Shown: positions 17,920 to 26,429, counted from the stretch's first letter. The stretch is DNA of 64,000 nt from Bacteroidota bacterium (GCA_013376995.1 JACAAZ010000003.1:283512-347511); one strand, 5' to 3'. Notes: generated by a model from the letters alone, not told the origin. A program made the numbers and translations.

Positions 17920-18747
17920 ATGATGAGAAATTTCTTAATCACACTTGCTTTAACTGGCATTGCAGTTTTATCATTTTCTCAGGGTAATGAAAAGTTGAAT
18001 GTTTATTTTAAATTCAATGATTACAAGCTTGATGGTATATCAAAAAGCAAAATTGACAGCTTGTTGCATACATCTGCCTTCGTAAAATTCAGGATAGAAG
18101 CGCATTGTGATTCAGTAGGAAGTAATGAATACAACGACAATCTCTCTATGCAAAGAGCACTGTCAGTTAAGAGATTCCTGGCAGAAAGACATATTGATGA
18201 TTCTCTTGTAAATATAAAGTGGATGGGCGAAAGGTCGCCGTTATTTAACAATACGACAGAGGCTTCCCGGGCTTTGAACCGATGTGTTGAGCTTTTTGCT
18301 GAAAAGAGAAGAAATTCATTACCAAAAAAGCATGTTATACAGACGGGCGATTCCCTATTATTGGTTGAAAAGCTCGAAATAGGCACTAATTTCCGGCTAC
18401 AGAACATTAATTTCGAAGGTGGAAAGCACAAACTGCTTGAATCGTCCATTCCGGCCCTTCAGCAATTGCTCAGAACTTTGAAGCAGTACCCTGCTCTGGA
18501 AATAGAAATCCAGGGATATATTTGCTGCGAAAATCCTGGTCTTGACGGGTTAGACTTTGACACCCAAACTAATGACCTGTCGGTAAACCGCGCCAGGGTG
18601 GTTTATGACTACTTAATCAAATATGGGATATCTCCCAAACGGCTTTCATATCAAGGATTCGGTGCCAACAATAAACTAGTTGAAGAAAGGACTGAAGCAG
18701 ACAGGATTACTAACCGCAGAGTTGAAATTAAGATCATTCGAAAATGA
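17920..18747 (+). CDS. Secreted protein with two OmpA-like domains
   Basis: After a signal peptide (residues 1-20, ending SFSQ) the 275-residue protein has two OmpA/MotB-like peptidoglycan-binding halves. The first (about 25-130) contains NVYFKFNDYKLD, an EAHCDSVGSNEYNDNLSMQRA stretch and the NRCVEL motif. The second (about 155-275) contains INFEGGKHKL, the SVNRARVVYDYLIKYGI helix and a final NRRVEIKI. The canonical Asp and Arg that hold diaminopimelate are recognisable as the D of HCDS and the R of NR in each half, although the second half carries GYICCE where GHTD is expected. It probably tethers envelope components to peptidoglycan. No beta-barrel is present. It is isolated between two minus-strand genes. 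Confidence 0.85.
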   Translation: MMRNFLITLALTGIAVLSFSQGNEKLNVYFKFNDYKLDGISKSKIDSLLHTSAFVKFRIEAHCDSVGSNEYNDNLSMQRALSVKRFLAERHIDDSLVNIKWMGERSPLFNNTTEASRALNRCVELFAEKRRNSLPKKHVIQTGDSLLLVEKLEIGTNFRLQNINFEGGKHKLLESSIPALQQLLRTLKQYPALEIEIQGYICCENPGLDGLDFDTQTNDLSVNRARVVYDYLIKYGISPKRLSYQGFGANNKLVEERTEADRITNRRVEIKIIRK

Positions 18748-18801
18748 CCTATTACGGAGAACCAAGATGTAAGCCAAAAAAAGTTAGAAGCTAAATATTT
18801 G

Positions 18802-19287
18802 TCAGAGTCTGAGTTTCAACATCTCTATGATTTCCATGACTGCAGGGCAAGTAAAACTGTTTTTCAGTGTAATTTCAAGCACCTGGTAAAATCTCCGGCG
18901 ATCGGTATGCGGATATTCCCTGCAAGCCCGTGGACGATTTTCATAAATACTGCAATAATTCTCTGAATCAATGAATGGACATGGCATCGAATTGAATACC
19001 AGGTCCCCGTCTTCATCCCTGTGCAATAGATCTGACACTAATTGAGCAGGCTTAATTTTCAAAGCAGAGGCAATCCTTCCAACATCAGCGTCTGTGATCC
19101 GAGGGCCCAAAGATCTGCAGCAATTTGCGCATTCCAGGCAATCTGTTTTTTCAAAGACCTCATCATGCGCATCATGAACAAGCTTGTCCAGTTTATTGCG
19201 GTCCATCCTGGCCAGCTTCTTAAAAAAAGTCCTGTTCTCAGCTTTCCTGGCAAGAGCTTGAGTATAGGTTTCTTCGGGGGTAAGCAT
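18802..19287 (-). CDS. YkgJ-family Cys-cluster protein
   Basis: The 161-residue cytosolic protein has the YkgJ/zinc- and iron-chelatase-like Cys pattern. It includes CLECANCC at about residues 50-57, a CPFIDSENYCSIY segment, the RPRACREYP motif and a final FTCP. These Cys residues are thought to bind a metal or an Fe-S cluster in this family, whose reaction is unknown. The N-terminal 45 residues are helical and charged. The start ATG at 19287 gives a family-typical length. It is separated from its neighbours by low-complexity gaps. Confidence 0.85.
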   Translation of the reverse strand: MLTPEETYTQALARKAENRTFFKKLARMDRNKLDKLVHDAHDEVFEKTDCLECANCCRSLGPRITDADVGRIASALKIKPAQLVSDLLHRDEDGDLVFNSMPCPFIDSENYCSIYENRPRACREYPHTDRRRFYQVLEITLKNSFTCPAVMEIIEMLKLRL

Positions 19288-19315
19288 AGTTGAATATAAG
19301 TGATTATTTTACCTG

Positions 19316-19395
19316 TACAGAGCTAAGCGCATAGCGCGAAGGGCTTAGGGTAAAATGCAAAAGGCTATGTGCTAAGGGCAAAATGCATTATGGTT
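19316..19395. repeat. Low-complexity array with "aagggc/aaaatgcaaa" words
   Basis: This stretch between the YkgJ-like gene and the hairpin below repeats the words cgaagggct, taagggc and aaaatgca. The same words, in the same order, reappear at 51356-51420 behind rimM. Nothing coding is present. Confidence 0.6.
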
Positions 19396-19396
19396 T

Positions 19397-19472
19397 GCGC
19401 CTACCAGCAGAAGCGGTAAATAGACGGTTCGTTCGAGTCGCTATTACTGGTAGGTGCTGTTAGGTGTTAAGC
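19397..19472 (-). other. Hairpin with attC-like ends next to the lipocalin gene
   Basis: Arms 19397-19407 and 19447-19457 are inverted repeats of 11 bases (one G-T pair) around a 39-base loop that has a smaller inner stem (agcg 19412-19415 with cgct 19439-19442). Next to the right arm are two abutting GTTRRRY matches (19459-19465 and 19466-19472), the consensus of integron attC ends. It lies about 14 bases beyond the stop codon of the lipocalin-like gene on the minus strand, where an attC belongs. The opposite core site is not a clean match, so a terminator or another mobile repeat remains possible. Confidence 0.35.
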
Positions 19473-19485
19473 AATTTCATAAAAA

Positions 19486-19986
19486 TTATATTTTAGTCCA
19501 CTTAAGTCTTAGTTTTCTGTCACCAACATTAACATGTGGAGTCAATATTAAAGTGTCGCCTTTAAATTCAAAATTTCTTGTCAAGGTCTGTCCGCAATTT
19601 GCCGGGTCTGTCGCAGAAAGTATTTTGTGTTCAATTGTTGAGTCCGAAAGTATATAGTCGGCAAAATAAACGTAGTTAGATGAATATAGTTTGGTTAGGC
19701 TTTTTAAGTCTTCTTGATTTAAACTGTCTATTTCAACATTTGAATTAAGGTCATTATATCCCTTTGGTATTAGTTGAACGCTCATGTGTCCTTTGCCGTC
19801 ATAAATTATGAATCCAGTGTAACCACTCCTTGTTGTGTCAGCAGTCCAAATACCAGAGTCAAATGATTCAAATTTATCAAGTTTCCACATTCCTTGAAAC
19901 TTGTCATTGTTCTGTTGTTTCTTAGTCCCACAACTATAAATTGCCAGGAGGAAAAGAGATAAAAATGTAAAAATCGATTTTTTCAT
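19486..19986 (-). CDS. Lipocalin-like lipoprotein
   Basis: The 166-residue protein has a lipoprotein signal (MKKSIFTFLSLFLLAIYSCG, lipid Cys at 19). A short beta-barrel-like body follows, with the opening FQGMWKLDKFES, then GYTGFIIYDGKGHMSVQLIP, and a final DTLILTPHVNVGDRKLRLKW. This is the lipocalin-like family common among Bacteroidota lipoproteins. Ligand and role are unknown. Base composition looks more AT-rich and less codon-biased than in the neighbours, and the gene is bordered by a hairpin on its 3' side, so it may have arrived by transfer. Confidence 0.8.
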   Translation of the reverse strand: MKKSIFTFLSLFLLAIYSCGTKKQQNNDKFQGMWKLDKFESFDSGIWTADTTRSGYTGFIIYDGKGHMSVQLIPKGYNDLNSNVEIDSLNQEDLKSLTKLYSSNYVYFADYILSDSTIEHKILSATDPANCGQTLTRNFEFKGDTLILTPHVNVGDRKLRLKWTKI

Positions 19987-20371
19987 TATCTTGTCATGAA
20001 TTAGGCCTCACATAGGTCTAAGCATTAAAGGCAAACTGTAAAATGTAATATGAAAATTGCAACTAGTTAAGGGTATCTGCCTTAATCGGAGTAATGGTTA
20101 TCGTTCCAAAAAGGAATTTTGAATATTTAGATGTTGCTTCTTATTTCGAAAACTAATGAAGCGAAGAAAATGAGAAGTTAGTGCGGATTAAGATAAAGAA
20201 CGCTGTCTTGCTTATGTTTCTGCTTTTATTTATTCACTTTTGCCTTTTCCCTTTTGCCTTTTCCCTTTTGTCTTTTGCCTTTTGTCTTTTGTCTTATTTC
20301 CCTACTTCCAACCTCAAACTTCATACCTCTTACTTCCTAATTCAGACTTCCAACCTTCCGCCTCCTGCCCA
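19987..20371. repeat. Intergenic gap with polypyrimidine array
   Basis: This 385-base gap has no supported gene. The left half (19987-20220) is AT-rich and has only a 20-codon frame beginning at about 20094, which is too short to support. The right half (20222-20371) is a pyrimidine-only-like tract built from the words cttttgcc, cttttgtc and, toward the J-protein stop codon, cttccaac. On the minus strand it is purine-rich and follows the djlA-like gene. The vocabulary overlaps the 22.7 kb array. Confidence 0.75.
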
Positions 20372-21124
20372 CTAATTCATCCCTCTCTGCTTCTTAATCT
20401 CTTCATACGCTGCCTGGAGTTCCTGGAACTTTAGCTTAGCTGCCTTTTCCACATCTTCTCCCATGGAACTTACCCGATCCGGGTGGTATTTCAGGGCCAT
20501 TTTACGGTATGCCTTCTTAACATCTTCGTCAGATGCTTCAGGAGAAATTTCAAGAACCTTGTAAGCAGAGGTAGTATCTTTGAAGAACATCGCTTTCACG
20601 CTGCTGAAATCAGCATCTGTAATTCCCAGGCCTCTGCTTATCTGTTCTATTGTACTTAGCTCCTGTGGATGGGTCACGCCATCAGCCAGGGCGATTCCAA
20701 AGAGAAAATGAAGCAACTGCAGGCGACCGGCATACTCCATATACTTTTTGATCTGGCCACTTACTGCAATCAGGTCGAAATCCTGCTTGAGGAGTTCTCT
20801 AAGCGTGAGTAGCTGCCTTTCTGCTTCATCCATGCCAAATTGTGAAACCAGGAACCGTTTTACGAAATCCAGCTCTGATTTCAGGATCTTATTATCCGAT
20901 TTCATTACTGCAGCAGCTAGAATCAACAGGCTGGCAATAAAATCACCTGATTGAGTAGACTGTCGACTCCCCTGTAATGGATCAGCTCCAAGTGGATTAT
21001 AGGCGTATTCGCCGCTCTGCATCCCATCTATCATGGAACCAAAAACGAAGCCGAGGAGAGCGCCAATAGGCCCGCCTGCTGCCCATCCTAAAGTACCACC
21101 GATCCATTTAAATACTCTTGCCAT
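20372..21124 (-). CDS. djlA: DjlA-like J-domain protein with TerB-like domain
   Basis: The 250-residue protein begins with a glycine-rich hydrophobic segment (GGTLGWAAGGPIGALLGFVFG, about 9-29) that may insert in the membrane, as in DjlA. Residues 60-180 form a helical TerB-like domain (SLLILAAAVMKSDNKILKSEL, with acidic metal-type positions). Residues 185-250 are a J domain with the HPD signature in KYHPDRV. DjlA-type proteins recruit DnaK at the envelope. The canonical DnaJ zinc and substrate domains are absent. It precedes a purine-rich intergenic array and is 49 bases from the saccharopine dehydrogenase gene, with which it may be co-transcribed. Confidence 0.85.
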   Translation of the reverse strand: MARVFKWIGGTLGWAAGGPIGALLGFVFGSMIDGMQSGEYAYNPLGADPLQGSRQSTQSGDFIASLLILAAAVMKSDNKILKSELDFVKRFLVSQFGMDEAERQLLTLRELLKQDFDLIAVSGQIKKYMEYAGRLQLLHFLFGIALADGVTHPQELSTIEQISRGLGITDADFSSVKAMFFKDTTSAYKVLEISPEASDEDVKKAYRKMALKYHPDRVSSMGEDVEKAAKLKFQELQAAYEEIKKQRGMN

Positions 21125-21173
21125 AGAAAAAGAGTAAATAAGAATTAAAAATAATGTGGAAATTTGCTCAGTA

Positions 21174-22511
21174 TCAAGTTAATCGCTCTGAAAGCGGAAG
21201 TCCGTATTCCTCTTCCATACGTATTCCCAGCGATTCCAGTGCAGTGAGGATAGGATTATAGATTCCCGGGAGGACAGGCCTGTAAACTCCCTTTTCCTGT
21301 ATCTGCCCTTCAAGTATCATCTCAACAGCTATGGCAGCAGGCAATGCAACAGTCCTGGCTATTGAGGTATCAGTTGCAGGTGATCCAAAATCAAGCATGC
21401 GGGAACGAATGACTTCTGCCCTGCCATCAGGGTAAGAGGCCATAAAAGTATGCTGCATAACCACCATATCCCTTTCATTTTCTCCAAGTCCCATCTTACT
21501 GATCATCAAGTCGCTGGTGACCTCAAACGGGGAATCTTCCCCTCTGTTCATGAGTGTATTTTCAAACAACCCCAGCCATTCCATAGCCTTGATTGCTTTG
21601 GCGTCCACATCCAAGCCAAGGTGAGATGCCGCCATGCTCTTGATGTCTGCTATCTCCTTGCCTCCTATTAACCTTGCAACAAGGCCAGCATAAGTCAAAC
21701 CTGTCATATCTATTTTGTCCTGCGAGATCAGGTTAAGCTGTTTGATGGCATCCAGGGTTTCGCACCAACCCGGGAAACGGAAAGTTCCCCTGCAAATGGT
21801 TTTAACTTCAGGAATTCCATACACATCAATATAGGAAATTGAATCACGGTTTGGGTAAATATCCATAGGACCAATGGATGGAAAATCCACCCTCAGGGGG
21901 TCCTTGAAAAGATCTCTGGTAGGGATAAATACTTCCCTGCCTTCCTTGAGGTATTTGGCATCATTATTACCGGCAAGGACAACACCTTTCGGGCTCCATG
22001 AGAATTTGTATTTAAGAGGGTTATCTGCTGCCTCAGGAGCAGGCAAAGCACCACAAATGGAATAAAATTCTTCGATCTCTCCACCTTTGTCATGCACATG
22101 ATCAATGATACGCATAGCCGACATATGGTCAATTCCAGGATCAAGCCCTGTTTCATTCAGAATAATTATTCCTGCTCTTTTCGCTGCCCCATCCAATTTC
22201 TGCATCTCTGGTTTGACATAGGATGTAGTCACCATGTTCTTTTTGTACAAGACACACTGGTGTGCAACGGTTAGATGAAAAACATATGGAAGCAAACTGA
22301 CAGTTAGATCATGCTCCGAAACCAGTTCACCAAGCATCTCCTCATCCTTTATCTCCCAGCTGATAACAGTGCCATTGGGGTGAGCATTAACCATTTCCAT
22401 TGCCCGATCGGGTGTATTTGATGCCACAGTTACCATGTAGTTTTTGCTGAGTAGGTGGCGGATTAATGGTTTAGCCACCAATCCAGCTCCTAGAACAAGT
22501 ATTTTCTTCAT
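21174..22511 (-). CDS. Saccharopine dehydrogenase (glutamate-forming), SDH half of animal-type LKR/SDH
   Basis: The 445-residue protein opens with a Rossmann motif (KKILVLGAGLVAKPL) and carries signature blocks of the C-terminal half of eukaryotic alpha-aminoadipic semialdehyde synthase. These are SLLPYVFH, the GLDPGIDHM block, CGALPAPEAADNPLKYKFSWSP and YPNRDSISY. It would oxidise saccharopine to glutamate and alpha-aminoadipate semialdehyde in the cytosol. The enzyme for the first step is encoded upstream on the same strand, 378 bases away, so the two form the saccharopine route of lysine catabolism. The length is close to the SDH domain alone. A related carboxyspermidine dehydrogenase is less likely, given the neighbour. 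Confidence 0.9.
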   Translation of the reverse strand: MKKILVLGAGLVAKPLIRHLLSKNYMVTVASNTPDRAMEMVNAHPNGTVISWEIKDEEMLGELVSEHDLTVSLLPYVFHLTVAHQCVLYKKNMVTTSYVKPEMQKLDGAAKRAGIIILNETGLDPGIDHMSAMRIIDHVHDKGGEIEEFYSICGALPAPEAADNPLKYKFSWSPKGVVLAGNNDAKYLKEGREVFIPTRDLFKDPLRVDFPSIGPMDIYPNRDSISYIDVYGIPEVKTICRGTFRFPGWCETLDAIKQLNLISQDKIDMTGLTYAGLVARLIGGKEIADIKSMAASHLGLDVDAKAIKAMEWLGLFENTLMNRGEDSPFEVTSDLMISKMGLGENERDMVVMQHTFMASYPDGRAEVIRSRMLDFGSPATDTSIARTVALPAAIAVEMILEGQIQEKGVYRPVLPGIYNPILTALESLGIRMEEEYGLPLSERLT

Positions 22512-22889
22512 TGAGGAGATGTTGTTTGTTATGGGTTGTTGGTTATTCGTAATTGGGTATTGGGTATTGGTTGTTGATTATTCGTTATGGGTTATTGGTT
22601 AGGCATTCAAGGTTCTGTTTTAGGCGCAAACTATTGTGTTTCAATGTTAAATTTTCATCTGTCAGCTGACGGACAAATTGCCGAATTATCGAATTGCCGA
22701 ATTGCCGAATTACTCTCCCATTATCTCCAACTTCCTCCCGTCCTCCAACTTCCAACTTCCAACTTCCGACTTCCAACTTCCAACTTCTAACTTCCGGCTT
22801 CCAACTTCCGGCTTCCAACTTCCGGCTTCCAACTTCCGGCTTCCGGCTTCCGGCTTCTAACTTCTGGCTTCCAGCTTCCGGCTTCCCGC
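22512..22889. repeat. Intergenic tandem arrays between LKR and SDH
   Basis: No gene is present in this 378-base gap. Three arrays follow each other. At about 22525-22605 there are gttattggttattcg-like units, and at 22674-22711 a 9-base unit gaattgccg repeated about four times. At 22735-22887 there is a pyrimidine array of cttccaact/cttccggct units, up to about 15 copies of a 7-mer. The last array ends directly at the stop codon of the upstream reductase gene. On the transcribed (minus) strand it is purine-rich, so the LKR-SDH mRNA, if polycistronic, would carry a long GGAAG-rich spacer. Confidence 0.85.
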
Positions 22890-24221
22890 CTATTCCTCCA
22901 CTTTCTCCTCAACGTTCACATATTCCTCCAAATACTCAAAATCCGGGGTAAGATTTCCCCTGTGGAGGATCAAACCTTTCTTAATAGCCCTTGGAAGATC
23001 CAAGTCTTCAAAATCTTCAGTAAAATCGCAATCAGCAATTGGTTTGACAAAGTTGATAAGAACATCTGCAAATCCGTTGGAAGAGTCTCTTGGCAATTCA
23101 CTGGGAAGAATATCCACAGCCATTACAAGTATACCATCACCTTTATGACCCATGGTAATATCCTTGTTAACAGGATGATAAACAAATATAGGATCTTCAA
23201 TGGCAGTTGCCTTTTCAGTAAATTCGACTGAACCATTCACATCACATGAAATATCCCCAATAACCCTAAGTTTAGGTGTGCCTTTCAAAAATGCCTTTTC
23301 AATATAATCCTTTGTAATAAGCCTTGGATAACGGGCATCCCAATAAATACAGTTAATTAGCATATCGATATTTGGAATATACTTTTCGAACGAGCTCCTG
23401 TACTCCAGAGGATTGGTATAATAATCCTGTAAATCAAATTGAACACCTGTTTCTATATTTTCGACAAGATCTTCTTCCTTAAACACAACTTTATAGATCA
23501 GGTTGTTCGGAAGATGCGCTCTTCTTTTCAGATGGAGCAATTTTTCAGGAGATATTTCCTTAACAGGCAGTAAACCAATTATTTCCTGGGCGCCGCTTGA
23601 AACATTTCCATATCCTGTAAATGCAACAGTAAAAGGACGAAGTTCCTCCGGAAGTCCATTTTCTGCAATTTCCTGCCCGACAGCAGAGATGGCTTTTTTG
23701 GCTTCCTCAAGTGATGGATAGGTATGCGCCTGCTTTATCTGTTGAAAAGGTGTCTTAAAACCTGCCTCCTTAAGCCGCAAACCTAATGACCATAAGGAGT
23801 TGATCATACCTGAAAGCCCGGCATATCTACCAAAAAAGATTAGCCTTTTGCCTTGTTCATCCACAATCTTCTCATAATCAATGAGATTGCATTTCATTTC
23901 CATCATTTTCCTTAACATGGGCATATTGTAAGGTTGACCTTTGATGACATGAGAAAAGAAAATATAGGTTTTTTCATCTTCAAAAAATGAAACAGGCATC
24001 TCCTTTACCCCAAAAATGACGCTGCATTTTTTAAGATCCCTGGCCATTTTTGCTCCGGCATTAACGTACTCCTCCTCTGTAAAAACTCGTTTATCAGAAT
24101 ATTGAACAATGATATCAAGCTTCTTATTTTTAATAAGCCGCTCAACATGTTTAGGCGTTAAAGGGGCTCTGCGCTCCATTAAATATCTGTCCTCGTGACG
24201 GATTCCGATAAAGTTACTCAT
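22890..24221 (-). CDS. Lysine-ketoglutarate reductase, LKR half of animal-type LKR/SDH
   Basis: The 443-residue protein belongs to the AlaDH/PNT superfamily. It matches the N-terminal half of animal AASS at block level: the IGIRHEDRYLMERRAPLTPKH opening, FFSHVIKGQ, LIDYEKIVD, the RYAGLSGMINSLW block and AFTGYGNVSSGAQEI, the nucleotide loop. It condenses lysine and 2-oxoglutarate to saccharopine using NAD(P)H. The saccharopine dehydrogenase lies downstream, so the pathway is complete for the first two steps. A -7 box (TATTTTTG on the minus strand, 24272-24279) is upstream. Alanine dehydrogenase is a less likely alternative because of the AASS-specific blocks. Confidence 0.9.
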   Translation of the reverse strand: MSNFIGIRHEDRYLMERRAPLTPKHVERLIKNKKLDIIVQYSDKRVFTEEEYVNAGAKMARDLKKCSVIFGVKEMPVSFFEDEKTYIFFSHVIKGQPYNMPMLRKMMEMKCNLIDYEKIVDEQGKRLIFFGRYAGLSGMINSLWSLGLRLKEAGFKTPFQQIKQAHTYPSLEEAKKAISAVGQEIAENGLPEELRPFTVAFTGYGNVSSGAQEIIGLLPVKEISPEKLLHLKRRAHLPNNLIYKVVFKEEDLVENIETGVQFDLQDYYTNPLEYRSSFEKYIPNIDMLINCIYWDARYPRLITKDYIEKAFLKGTPKLRVIGDISCDVNGSVEFTEKATAIEDPIFVYHPVNKDITMGHKGDGILVMAVDILPSELPRDSSNGFADVLINFVKPIADCDFTEDFEDLDLPRAIKKGLILHRGNLTPDFEYLEEYVNVEEKVEE

Positions 24222-24271
24222 ACAGTTTATTCAGTTTTACAGGTTGGTAGTTCCGGCAATGGATTTTTCTT

Positions 24272-24279
24272 CAAAAATA
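24272..24279 (-). promoter_or_regulatory. Putative -7 box for the LKR gene
   Basis: Reads TATTTTTG on the minus strand, a perfect TAnnTTTG, about 51 bases upstream of the ATG at 24221. No clean -33 TTTG is seen at 18-21 bases. Confidence 0.45.
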
Positions 24280-24339
24280 TCAGTAATACCAAGGATTTCG
24301 TGATATCAGGAAGGCCCCGCAAACATATCAAAAAATAAG

Positions 24340-24347
24340 TACATTTG
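24340..24347 (+). promoter_or_regulatory. Putative -7 box for mtgA
   Basis: Reads TACATTTG, a perfect TAnnTTTG, about 38 bases upstream of the ATG at 24386. It lies back-to-back with the divergent LKR promoter candidate. Confidence 0.5.
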
Positions 24348-24385
24348 CATACATTTTATCAAATTTGTTTTTCAAATAACAAAAC

Positions 24386-25105
24386 ATGATGAAAAGCAGG
24401 AAACAGGACTACTCCATGCCCTCTTTCAAACAAAAAGCTCTCCGGTTCATCAAATGGACCGCTATTTTTTTCTTTGGGTCAACCATTCTCGTTACTATTA
24501 TTTATCGATTTGTCAATCCGCCTGTTACGCCCTTAATGCTTATAAGGGTGGTTGAACAATTAGCTGAGGGACAAACACCTCGAATGCATAAGGATTGGGT
24601 TTCCATTGAGGAAATTTCTCCAAACATGAAACTTGCCGTAATAGCTTCAGAGGACAATCATTTTGAAAGCCATTTCGGTGTCGATTTTAAAGCCATTGAG
24701 AAGGCAAACAAATTGAATCAGAAAGGAAAGAAAATACGGGGTGCCAGTACAATTACCCAGCAGACTGCAAAGAATATCTTCCTCTGGCCCGCCCGGAATT
24801 GGGTCCGGAAAGGATTGGAACTCTATTTTACAGGGCTCATAGAAGTATTCTGGGGCAAGAAACGCATCATGGAAATTTACCTGAATGAAATCGAGATGGG
24901 AGATGGTATTTATGGTGTTGGGGAAGCTTCCCGCTTTTATTTTCATAAAGATGCAAATAAATTGAGCCGGGCTGAAGCAGCAGCCATTGCTGCGGTTTTA
25001 CCTAATCCTATTCGATGGAGGCCGGATAAGCCTACGCCCTATATTCAGAAAAAAATCGGGTGGATCCTTTGGAATATGAATAATGTTGAAAAACCGGAAT
25101 GGTAG
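24386..25105 (+). CDS. mtgA: Monofunctional peptidoglycan glycosyltransferase
   Basis: The 239-residue protein has one N-terminal membrane helix (about 22-43) and a GT51 domain. The catalytic Glu lies in EDNHFESHFGVDF, and the next conserved blocks are RGASTITQQTAKNIFLW and the KKRIMEIYLNEIEMGDGIYG stretch with its second Glu. It polymerises lipid II glycan strands at the outer face of the inner membrane. Unlike class A PBPs it has no transpeptidase domain, and the length fits MtgA. Alternative start at the second Met (24389) is possible with no functional effect. Confidence 0.93.
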   Translation: MMKSRKQDYSMPSFKQKALRFIKWTAIFFFGSTILVTIIYRFVNPPVTPLMLIRVVEQLAEGQTPRMHKDWVSIEEISPNMKLAVIASEDNHFESHFGVDFKAIEKANKLNQKGKKIRGASTITQQTAKNIFLWPARNWVRKGLELYFTGLIEVFWGKKRIMEIYLNEIEMGDGIYGVGEASRFYFHKDANKLSRAEAAAIAAVLPNPIRWRPDKPTPYIQKKIGWILWNMNNVEKPEW

Positions 25106-25281
25106 TTGTTAGGATTTCATCTCCTTTGAATAGATTTAAAATTCCCGTAAAAATTCAGCGGCTCCTTTCAGCATGAACCTTTCGTCTATCGGAAATTCAC
25201 GAATGGAACCAGAACAACGAAATTAATTTAATACTTTAAAAGCTAATTCCAATACATTTAAGAGACTAAAATCAGCGAACC

Positions 25282-26307
25282 ATGAAACAACTTATAGTTT
25301 CCATCCTGTTGCTATTTGCTGCAAGCACAATCAAGTCCCAGAATACCAACCTAATCTTTTTCTCTGAACAAGGGGAACATTTTTCAGTAGTTATGAATGG
25401 GATCCTTCAAAACGATCAACCGACAACCAATATTAAAGTCACTGATTTACCTGCGCCCAACTATAAGCTGAAAATTATTTTTGAGGATAAGAAAATACCA
25501 GATATTGACAAAAATCTCATGTTCGGGCAAGGGACAGAAACTACCTTCGTAATCCGCAAGAATAAGAAGAATCAATATGTGGTAAGGTACCTGAATGAAG
25601 TTCCTATTGCGCAAGCTCCTGTTCCGGTTCAAACACAGACGGTTATTCTCTATCACCCTGAGCCAGTCAAACAGGTATCAACGACAACTACTACAACTAC
25701 AACCTCCGCTCCTGCCGGTGTTGGTGCTGGTGTCAATATTAATGACCCTGTTTCAGGAGCCAACATGAATATAAATCTGAATATGGGTGCCATCGGTTCT
25801 GCAACTACAACCACCACAACAACAACTACCACTTCCTCAACAGGAAACAGGGATGATATCAATAACCATGAGAGGCCTGCAGGTTACCATTCAGAAGATG
25901 AGCATCATGGCAACCGGGGTGAGCATGGAGAACGCGGAGAACGCGGAGAACGTGGCCGACATGATGGCAGCAGGTATGAGCTTGAAGGATATAACGGAGA
26001 ATATGGTTGCCCCTATCCCATGTCGCGTGAAGATTTTGCCCAGGCGAAACAATCTATTGAATCCAAGAGTTTCGATGACAGTAAACTCGCCATTGCCAAG
26101 CAGATCATCAACACAAATTGCCTGTTGAGTTCACAGGTGAAAGAACTCATGCTACTGTTCTCATTCGAGGATACAAGGCTTGAATTGGCCAAATACTGCT
26201 ACGGATATACCCTGGATATTGGGAATTACTACCAGGTAAATGATGCATTCAAATTCGAATCATCGATTGACGATCTCAACAAATATATTTCAGGATTTAG
26301 AAGATAA
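25282..26307 (+). CDS. Secreted DUF4476-domain protein with poly-Thr and collagen-like linkers
   Basis: The 341-residue product has a signal peptide (1-19, ending IKSQ). An N-terminal beta domain follows (about 22-115, LIFFSEQGEHFSVVMNGILQ). Next is a low-complexity region with two poly-Thr runs (about 134-143 and 175-184), a His/Gly/Glu/Arg stretch built of GER repeats (about 215-225), and a C-terminal DUF4476 domain (about 245-341, YPMSREDFAQAK onward). DUF4476 is restricted mainly to Bacteroidota secreted proteins of unknown role. The linkers look like flexible or surface-exposed segments. The gene stands alone between mtgA and a convergent DUF58 gene. Confidence 0.85.
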   Translation: MKQLIVSILLLFAASTIKSQNTNLIFFSEQGEHFSVVMNGILQNDQPTTNIKVTDLPAPNYKLKIIFEDKKIPDIDKNLMFGQGTETTFVIRKNKKNQYVVRYLNEVPIAQAPVPVQTQTVILYHPEPVKQVSTTTTTTTTSAPAGVGAGVNINDPVSGANMNINLNMGAIGSATTTTTTTTTTSSTGNRDDINNHERPAGYHSEDEHHGNRGEHGERGERGERGRHDGSRYELEGYNGEYGCPYPMSREDFAQAKQSIESKSFDDSKLAIAKQIINTNCLLSSQVKELMLLFSFEDTRLELAKYCYGYTLDIGNYYQVNDAFKFESSIDDLNKYISGFRR

Positions 26308-26429
26308 AGCCTGGCCATTTATCATTTCTCTGGCTTCATACTACAACAATATCTAGTCAACAGCATATTTCCGCGTCCGCCAGCTTTCGGATCGGCTTAA
26401 TCCGCATTCCATTTCCGAAAAAACCGGCA

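Noticed and set aside
20181..20434. Overlapping plus-strand frames with repeated FCLFPFAF-type translations
   Set aside because: They translate the polypyrimidine array and run into the djlA-like gene on the other strand. Their amino-acid composition is only the result of the repeat.
22674..22887. Possible CRISPR array
   Set aside because: The units are 7-14 bases, contiguous and degenerate, with no unique spacers of constant length and no cas genes nearby.
22587..22951. Overlapping plus- and minus-strand frames with LPTSNF or SWKLEV repeats
   Set aside because: These are translations of the intergenic array. The repeat has period lengths that keep frames open by chance, and the frames overlap the LKR gene end.
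25653..25862. Minus-strand frame with long poly-Val
   Set aside because: It is the antisense reading of the Thr-rich linker of the DUF4476 gene (ACN codons become GTN-type).
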